From: Antedon mediterranea
Taxonomy: Eukaryota > Echinodermata > Crinoidea > Comatulida > Antedonidae
Assembly: GCF_964355755.1 (NCBI RefSeq)
Contig: NC_092674.1
Coordinates: 2,547,001 to 2,611,000, forward strand
DNA: 64,000 nt
Direction of reading: 5' to 3'
This document shows, in pieces, positions 57,301 to 64,000 of the stretch (the first letter of the stretch is position 1; the number at the start of each line of letters is the position of its first letter). A program made the position numbers and the translations under genes. A model generated the notes under the pieces. The model was given only the letters and a program-made list of their open reading frames with translations, was not told the origin of the DNA and made no database searches.

Positions 57301-59834
57301 AGTAGGCCTACACTACCTAATAGGGCAAGTACACTACCTAATAGGGCAAGTACCGTACCTAATATGGCAAGTAGGCCTACACTACCTAATAGGGCAAGTA
57401 CCGTACACTACCTAATATGGCGATTCGTACCTTATATGTCAAGTCTTACTATGACTAAATTATTTCCCTGATGTAATTTTTTGTTTATTTTAGATGCAGG
57501 ATTCAGCGAAATAAAATCTGATGAAGAATTTATTTTACGTAATACCGATACAAACTTAAGTTTACCCATTTCAGTTAATTTAGGTCGTGGCGTTAATAAC
57601 ACAGGTTAGTGAGAGTTGTAGTTAGATAACACGATCATAACGCCATTGTATTTATTATCATCTGCATCATTTTGTCATTGTCATCTTCATCATCTTCATC
57701 ATTATGTTGTTTAATTTTACTTTACTTGGTCAACACCCGTGTGCGACTAATTCAAATGAGGTTTACTCACAATATAGATGATATGATGATTATGATGATG
57801 ATGATTCTTCCTGTTGGCCTGAAAATTTGATTTCAACAGATCATTCTTACATTAATTGATTAATACTTATTCTTGATTTGCAGAAGATAATATGAAGATA
57901 ACGTATACTATTTTCAATGAATCATATTTTGATTTGATGCTTGGAACAGACGATATAGGGTAATTCTAAAGCTCTGTCCACACTATCAAACTAGTTTGAC
58001 AACAAATGTGCCCAAAATATGGTAGTGATGTCATCGTGTCCATATATGGTCACATAAAGCTTGATAGTCTAGACAGATCTTTAGACATGGTTTTATAAAT
58101 TAGTAGGTGGTACCGTCTTAGTAGAATTATGTGTACGTATATCCAACAGAAGCAGAGAAGAAACATTACATAAAATGCTAAATCTTCTTAAATTATTATT
58201 GTTACACTGTTCCACTCACACGTGCCACAAGACTAATTACATTAAAATGACGTCACCATAATATTTTTTATGTTTCCTCTTTTAAAAAAAATCTTAGAGA
58301 AGTTGCTGCGAGAGCTGCTATTCTTTCATTGACTGTAATAACTCAATCAGATGATCCAGTACAAACCGATATCTCATTTTCAATTCCACACGAAAAGGTA
58401 TATTTCCTCATTTAGTTTTTATAGGCTATTAATATGTGTTGCGGCATTATTGATAGAAGAGGACATTATAATAAACTCTCATCAACATATTCTTATCAAC
58501 ATTTTCTTATCAAATCTCATCAACTTATTCTCATCAATTTATTATTATCAATTCATTCTTATCAACTTATTCCCATCAACATATTTCTTTATCCTTAATA
58601 ATAATAAATATAATAATAATAAATAATATGTTTATACAGGATAAAATAATCGGATAACAGTGTATCTGTTTTACATTGTGGTCCTGTCTTAATCAAAATA
58701 TACAAAAGAGAAACTTAATTAAATATAATACAGTGTTTATGAAAAGAAATGAGATTTGTATCTAGCCTTAAAGGACGTAATTGTTGTTGCCGATTTAATA
58801 TTAATTGGTAACTGTTCCATATTTTTGCGCCTGCAACTTTAAAGGACGAATTCATTTTACTAAGGGTGTATTTAGGTATTGTTACATTCAAATGTTCTAC
58901 TCCGCGTGTTAAGTGGATTCTTTTCGATATTATCAACTTATATTCATCAACTTTCCTATCAACTTATTCTCATCAACTTTCTTATCAGCTTATTCTCATC
59001 AGTTTTCTTATATCAACTTATTCTTATCCATTTATTCTTATCAACTTTCTTATATCAACTTATTCTCATTAACTTTCTTATATCAACTTATTCTCTTCCA
59101 CTTATTCTCATCAACTCTCTTATATCAACTTATTTCCCATCAAATTTTTATCAACTTCTCATCAACTTATTCTCAGTGATTTATACTTCTTTTAGGTTAC
59201 TAATTATAGACGGTTCTGTATATTTTGGGATGTTTCTTCAATGTAAGTACAACTTTTTCTTTCGCGTCATCATTTCGTTAGATTGTATAGACCAATCAAA
59301 ATAAAGAGTCCCTAATTCTCGATGTTTTATCCATCAGGATATGGTCTGATGAAGGATGTATGATGATCACTTTTTCGGAAACGCAGACGACATGTGTTTG
59401 TACCCACAATACAACATTCAGCATTCTATTTCAAGTTGATGGTGACAATAAGGTTTGTTTGCAAATTGTATATCAATATGCCCTGATGCACGCGCGCGTT
59501 TGAATCATTGAGACGCGCGCGCAGATACGATATCTGTCCAATGGTTTTTATTATCTCCATACTCCCATTGATAAGTTTATTTTATATATGGGAAGAGTTT
59601 TAGGCGATATATGACTTTTTAATCTAACATTCGAAATGCAAGGCAGGAGTATAGAATGATTTTCCAAAAAAAATCAACAAATTATTGTTCAATATCTTTT
59701 TATATTTATAAACAGTTATTTTCACCGACATCATCCAGCTTGGGTGGTGATATTTTAATTGTTCTGGAACAGCTGCTTCTTACCATATCTACAGTCGCTC
59801 TCATTGTGGGATTGATTATACTCTGCTATCTAAG
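54320..59834 (+). CDS. Adhesion-GPCR-like receptor with Ly6/uPAR-like domain, GAIN and GPS (5' part, 12 exons)
   Basis: Model: join(54320..54410, 55012..55088, 55319..55505, 55797..56065, 56358..56384, 56499..56610, 57494..57604, 57884..57959, 58298..58397, 59196..59242, 59338..59452, 59716..59834), 443 codons plus two bases, continuing downstream. Signal peptide (LVVTIFFFLLIHQSNC); a ten-cysteine domain from SCYRCFDGLCFD to HCNGDLCN with the CxxDLCN end typical of Ly6/uPAR folds; a Thr/Ser-rich stalk with three ARDL(I/L)xDQTST-type repeats; a GAIN-like region (VVTEFEEQLIQVAKES, AAILSLTVITQS); and a GPS with CIFWDVSS, WSDEGC and CVCTHNTTFSILF. Autoproteolysis normally occurs at HL/T or HL/S; here it reads HNT. 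The last exon gives a hydrophobic helix (LLLTISTVALIVGLIILCYL), the expected first helix of a 7TM domain. The remaining exons are not in the window; a Gypsy element follows at 60.4 kb. Confidence 0.85.
54533..54607. mobile_element. MITE-B partial copy
   Basis: GTCGCTTGTTATTGGTCAAC, then GTTGCGTTGCGTCG and CCAGCTTTA match the right half of MITE-B. In the first intron of the receptor gene. Confidence 0.6.
54690..54890. mobile_element. MITE-C, GC-rich palindrome
   Basis: Left arm TCCGGCACGGTTCCGGTCCG pairs with the right arm CGGACCGGAACCGTGCCGG. Inner arms AATGTTTCGTTTTCACTACG and GTGAAAACGAAAGATTGACG also pair, around GCGGCTATGCGCCAATCG. A related half copy lies at 39.0-39.1 kb. Confidence 0.75.
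56715..57425. repeat. 21-bp satellite ATGGCAAGTACCGTACC in receptor intron
   Basis: About 33 units. The first half is mostly the 21-bp form with AATATGG. The second half shows a higher-order pattern in which AGTAGGCCTACACTACC units and AATAGGG units alternate with the basic form. Gives spurious long open frames. Confidence 0.97.
57969..58081. mobile_element. MITE-A copy 18
   Basis: AAGCTCTGTCCACACTATC starts 9 bp after the last base of receptor exon 8 (57959). Right end GATAGTCTAGACAGATCTTTAG. Confidence 0.9.
58465..59180. repeat. ATCAACTTATTCTC-type repeat, split by a LINE fragment
   Basis: Irregular units TCATCAACTTATTCTTATCA occupy 58465-58590 and 58930-59180. The intervening piece is a LINE 3' end. 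T-rich, in the intron between receptor exons 9 and 10. Confidence 0.85.
58700..58930 (-). mobile_element. 5'-truncated LINE 3' end
   Basis: On the minus strand the frame reads SKRIHLTRGVEHLNVTIPKY, then KMNSSFKVAGAKIWNSYQL, the typical end of CR1/Rex-like reverse-transcriptase ORFs (a block of the form SFxVxGxxxWNSxPxxxR). A different family from the 34.4-kb LINE. Inserted inside a tandem array. Confidence 0.7.
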
Positions 59835-59898
59835 GTAAGAAGCCATCAAACCAATCCATTACCTATTTGCCTAAACATTATTACCGTAGTCTTAGACT

Positions 59899-60035
59899 TT
59901 TAAGCTTGTTTACCAATTATGGCGCAAACGCAAGTAAGTTCGGATCACAGTTCGGATAATCCGTCACTTGTGATTGGTTGTAAAATGACGTACGTGCACA
60001 GACTTGCATTGCGTCGCACAAGGTACGGATCGACC
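59899..60035. mobile_element. MITE-B copy (diverged)
   Basis: TTAAGCTTGTTTACCAATTA at the left; interior GCAAACGCAAG, CACTTGTGATTGGTTG and TTGCATTGCGTCGCAC fit the family. Confidence 0.6.
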
Positions 60036-60361
60036 ACACCATATAAACGTACCTATACCCGGTGCCCTCTCCTTCGCAAGCAACAGAGTGTACTTATTTC
60101 TATAATCAACAAATCCTATAGTTCATAAACCTGTAAATTCATAAATTCTCGATTGAAAGGAGCTTGTATACTTGGTTCATGCACCCACTTAAGTAAACAA
60201 AAGGAATTGATTTTGAAAGGAGCACGTTCCAGATCTTCATAGTTGAGCTATTATAGTTATCCACGTGTACAGATTTATTAAAATCGATCTAAGTTCAATA
60301 TAATAAAGACCATCTAAAGTTACATATTGGCATTTTGTTGTTATATAATTAAACATATTTA

Positions 60362-60796
60362 TGACTGTCGTGAGTCGAACAAACACGTCAAAGGAATAGA
60401 CCAAAGACTGGATACGTTGTTTAGACGTTTATTGGAACACAACTTCAAACTGATACAGATGTAGCAGAACGAAAAGATAAAAGTACAAACACCCCTGCAA
60501 TGCCCTCATACAAGTAGCCAAACAATCAAGAGTCAACTCCACTCTGGTACACAGTCGTCTTTGTTCTTATCAATGCTCGAATTACATCAAGTTACACGCT
60601 CATAAAATAGTAAATAATCAAGGTTCTCATCTGTCTCTGCCAGACACGTCTTGTCTCTCTCAAGGCAGGGTCTCAATCTCCCGCTCAGTGAGAGGAACGC
60701 GCTAGCCTAATTACTATCTCACTAGTCAAATAAACATCCGCAGAAGAAACTGTAAATCATACTAGGCGTAACGTTAAAATAAAATATCCCTCCCTC
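60362..60796 (-). repeat. Putative 3' LTR of the Gypsy element
   Basis: Placed between the polypurine tract and a left boundary at TGACTGTCGTGAG, which reads ...CA on the element strand. An AATAAA on the minus strand (60428-60433) would be the element's poly(A) signal. The right boundary is uncertain because the partner LTR is not present for comparison. Confidence 0.45.
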
Positions 60797-60891
60797 AGCA
60801 AAGTAGGTCTGGACAATCAAATAAATCCAGCCTCCGACATCTTCCCCAGCTTTCTCCGCTTACGTCCCGAAAGCGAATAGAATAACAAAAA

Positions 60892-63800
60892 CTAACATTG
60901 AATAGATCTTGGAAGATTGTTGATGTTGCTATGTTGACCTTTACGTTGTCTTTCGGACCTCCGGACTGGTTGCGGTAATTCCAAATTTCTAAATTGTAAC
61001 CAAATTTGATCTTCTTCATCAGGCTCTTCATCATCAGATGAACCATCAGAGGAATCATGCTGTTCAACTTCGATCTCTTGTTCTATGGGTACTTCAACTA
61101 CTAAGTCTCTCGGGTCTCTAATTATTCTTCTTCTATTAACCCATTTAGTAGCACCTCCGTTGCTTGGTCTAAGTTGGTAAACATCACCTTCTTGATTTAT
61201 ACCAGTTACAATGTATGACGTTTCGTAATATTTTATCAACCAGTTTATGTCGACCATCAAAGTGTTCTCTGTGAAGTAGAACCCGCTCACCTTTTTTGAA
61301 CTGCTCACAATTTGTTGGTGGGTGGCGTCTTTCTTCCCTATCCGCAGCTGCTCTCAGCCTAGAACTCACCACTTCTGCTGCTCTTTGCATCATTTTCGAT
61401 TGTTGCTCTATGTAGTCTTCATCCCAAGTTGAACTCGTATTATCTAGGAAATGGTCAATAGGCAATTTGGGTTCTCTTCCCATCATCAAAAGGTGGGGCG
61501 TAACGCCGGTCACCGTATATGCGGCGTGGTATTATAGATGAATACTACATGTCCTAGCATCTCGGGCCATCGTCTTCGCTCTGCTGGTTTCATAGCTCTC
61601 AATAAGCCGCACAAAGTCTTATTAAACCTTTCAGTTTGCCCATTCCCAGCTGGATGGTAACCTGAAGTTCTAGATTTCGTTATTTTGTACAGCTTGCACA
61701 ACTCTTCTATTATGTGGCTCTCGAAGTTCTTCCCTTGGTCTGAATGAATTCGATCCGGCACCCCATAGCAAGCAAACCGATGATCTCTCAGAGCTCGTGC
61801 TACCCCTTTTGCGGACTGGTCCTTGCAAGCGGCAGTAGCAGCAAACTTAGAATAGGCATCCGTCATCACTAAGACATCTTCGAATCCTCCCATTCCTCTG
61901 TCAAGTTTTAGGAAGTCGATAGCTACTAGTTCTAAAGGTCTGAAAGCGAGAAGATGACGTAGTGGCGGTCTGATTTTAGGGGTTTGTGATTTACTCACAG
62001 CACACCGGAAACATCTCTTGATGTGGCCTTTGACATCAGTCTTGGCTCCTGGCCAATAACATCTATAGTAAAGTAATGCTAACGTTCGTGTAACTCCCTG
62101 GTGTCCCCAACGCTCATGTACCATGTCAAGTATTTCTGCCCGCATCTGTTCAGGTACAGCGTACTGCATTATTTGTCCATGGATTTTGTCTTTCCTGACT
62201 CTGTACAAAACCCCATCTTCGACCTTTAAGTTGTCCCACTCTCTGGTCCAACTCCTTACAGCCTTAGACTCTGCATTGTGCACTTTGTTGCCCTTGCTCT
62301 TGAGCTCGATTACTTCATTAAGTACAGGAGACTGTAATTGTAATCGTTGAAGCTGCTGCTTGCAATAAGACGGGAAAACTGTCGGATGTTGATTATTAAT
62401 GGTGACAGCTCTCACCTCGACTCTAAATTTCAGGTCTTCTTTAGGTAGACGCCCTATGACAACATTCATGACATCTTTTGCGACTGGGACTGTTCTACTC
62501 AGAGCATCCGCACACTTATTGTCCCGTCCAGGCTTGTATTTAACGTCCAAGTCGAAGTTGGCCAATTGGGCGACCCATCGATGTTCCGTAGCTCCAAGTC
62601 TTGCAGTCTCAAGGTGCACCAACGGGTTGTGATCGGTGTATACAATACAATGGTTGCCCAGCAGATAAGCACTAAACTTCTCCGTTACAGCCCACTTCAG
62701 CGCCAACAATTCTACTTTAAAGCTTGACAAATCACTGTAGTTCTTCTCAGCACCTCGCAACCCTCGACTAGCATAAGCGACTGGGTGAGGCTTGCCTGTT
62801 TCATCCGATTGCATCAAACATGCGCCTAATCCTTTGAACGAGGCATCTACTTCTAGTATAAATTTCTTCTGGAAATCTGGGTATGCCAATACAGGCGTAG
62901 AACTAAGCATGACCTTTAACCTATCAAACGCTTGCTGCTCTCCTTCCTTCCAATAAAAGTTCCCTGCTTTCGATGATGCAGTGCTTCTTGTCTTAGCAAC
63001 CAGGGCATGCAGCGGAGCAGCGATGCGAGAAAAATTATGAATGAAGCGTCGATAGTAGGAGGCCAGGCCAAGGAATGAGCTGACTTCTCGTCCGTTTGTC
63101 GGGGTGGGCCAGTCTTTGATCCGCTCAACTTTCTCTTCTGACACTTGCACGCCCCGATCATCCACCACATGTCCTAGGTACTCAACCTTCTGCTTCAGCA
63201 CATCACATTTCTTCCCTTTCAACTTCAGTCCATATTTGGACAACCTAACTAGAACTTTTTCTAGACGAACTAGGTGTTCTTCGAGCGTCGAAGAGAATAT
63301 GAGAATGTCATCTAGGTATAGTACTATAACTCTACCAAGTTCATATCTGCAAAGATGAACACCATTATTCGTTGGAAAGTGTTTGCTGCATTGCTGAGTC
63401 CTTGCGGCATCCTCAGGTATTCGTAAAGACCCCAAGGAACTCTGAAGGCTGTCTGGTCTATCGACGATTCATCCATTGTGACCTGATAGTACCCATGGGC
63501 TAAGTCGAGCGTGGTGAAATACTTAGCTCCCCCTAGAATGTCCAACACCTCGTCTATACGCGGTAGTGGGAAGGAGTCCTTGACAGTCATGGCATTCAGC
63601 TTCCGATAGTCAATACACAGCCGTAGGGACCCATCTTTCTTTGTCACTATCACCACAGGGCTAGCGTAAGCACTTTTCGACGGTCGAATCATTTTTGGTC
63701 TACCATCTCTTGAATCATCCTTTTGATTTCTGGAACTTTGTGCGGGTGTATTCGCCGAAATGGTTCTCGAATAATCTTCTCTGATGTTAGGATAATAGAA

Positions 63801-64000
63801 TGTGGAACAAGGTTACATTTACCAACATCAAATGAACCAGTCGAAAATGTGCTCGGATGTTTCTTGATGCATGCACTGCATGACTTTAGTCTTTTCCTCT
63901 TCCCCCAAATGGCTCAAATTCAACCCAGGAGCTATCTCTTCACACTCTTGAATAAGTCCTTCACTCTTCAGAACTCCGGATACACCACAACCAGGTGTTA
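60892..64000 (-). pseudogene. pol: Gypsy pol polyprotein in four frame segments
   Basis: Segments: 63324-64000 (N-terminal part of RT, with LCIDYRKLNAMT and FTTLDLAHGYYQV), 61510-63435 (catalytic YLDDILIF, RNase H with LEVDASFKGLGACL and YTDHNPLVHL, integrase HHCC zinc finger with HERWGHQG...CFRCAVSK, core with AIDFLKLDRG, SDQGKNFES and HPAGNGQTERFNK), 61184-61513 and 60892-61308 (post-core extension). Breaks fall at about 63340-63430, 61510 and 61190-61300; each is a change of reading frame. The RT active site, RNase H and integrase D-D-E residues are themselves intact, so the copy decayed by few indels and is fairly young, or the first shift is a programmed frameshift (less likely, as it lies inside RT). 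Confidence 0.88.

Larger units (their letters stand above)
60362..64000 (-). mobile_element. Gypsy-type LTR retrotransposon, 3' part, frame-broken
   Basis: Minus-strand element entering from the right edge. Order from right to left: reverse transcriptase, RNase H, integrase, C-terminal extension, polypurine tract (GAGGGAGGGA, 60787-60796) and a putative 3' LTR. The order RT-RH-IN is that of Gypsy/Metaviridae. The gag part and the 5' LTR lie outside the window, so LTR identity and age cannot be measured. It lies downstream of the last receptor exon seen, either in an intron or beyond a broken gene. Confidence 0.9.

Noticed and set aside
56599-57471. 290- and 185-residue open frames with repeated VPNMAST and YLIWQVP units
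   Set aside because: By-products of the 21-bp satellite in an intron of the receptor gene; both frames are open for the same reason.
59338-59350. Direct join of receptor exon 58298-58397 to 59338
   Set aside because: It gives an immediate stop; the 47-bp exon 59196-59242 restores phase and supplies the GPS CIFWD segment.
60795-61067. Separate small genes next to the Gypsy element
   Set aside because: These frames overlap the LTR/pol 3' end and are explained by the broken pol segments.

Overview
This window is nuclear DNA of an animal. The genes have many short exons with GT-AG introns, some have signal peptides and membrane segments, and the spaces between genes are AT-rich and full of small palindromic transposons, tandem arrays, SINE and LINE pieces and a Gypsy element. 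The gene set (ADP-ribosyl cyclase, LRR receptor, adhesion-GPCR-like receptor, ENOX, SLC19), the tRNA-derived SINEs and the very frequent octamer TAGGCCTA suggest an invertebrate deuterostome, most likely an echinoderm. That placement is inference.

Layout: (1) 1-2.9 kb: 192-bp tandem repeat and non-coding DNA. (2) 2.9-10.3 kb, plus strand: a 13-exon ENOX (ecto-NOX disulfide-thiol exchanger) gene. (3) 13.9-23.2 kb, minus strand: a 7-exon gene whose first 255 residues look like the N-terminal part of poly(ADP-ribose) glycohydrolase (PARG) and whose large sixth exon looks like an A-kinase anchoring protein, with many RII-type amphipathic helices and RRxS sites. (4) 25.4-28.6 kb: a 3.1-kb inverted-repeat element. 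(5) 30.2-40.6 kb, plus strand: a 9-exon ADP-ribosyl cyclase (CD38/BST1 family) with a signal peptide and a C-terminal membrane anchor; one intron holds a 16-bp satellite split by a LINE. (6) 40.6-42.4 kb: a terminal-inverted-repeat element. (7) 43.5-44.9 kb, plus strand: a two-exon LRR membrane protein. (8) 45.4-47.9 kb, minus strand: an SLC19 thiamine/folate-type transporter. (9) 49.3-52.5 kb, plus strand: a 13-zinc-finger protein with an acidic 24-residue repeat tail. (10) 54.3-59.8 kb, plus strand: the 5' part of a receptor with a Ly6/uPAR-like domain, a stalk, GAIN/GPS and a first membrane helix. (11) 60.4-64.0 kb, minus strand: a frame-broken Gypsy LTR retrotransposon.

A palindromic MITE family (called MITE-A here, end AAGCTCTGTCTACACTATC) occurs about 18 times, and a second family (MITE-B, end GGTTCCCACTAG) about 8 times. 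Several MITE-A copies lie within tens of bases of splice sites. The two most striking observations are the PARG-like/AKAP gene and the Ly6-GAIN receptor. Three neighbouring genes (ENOX, the PARG-like gene, the CD38 family gene) touch NAD(H) or ADP-ribose chemistry, which may be chance. All gene models were built by hand by matching splice sites and reading frames; phases agree at every junction listed.
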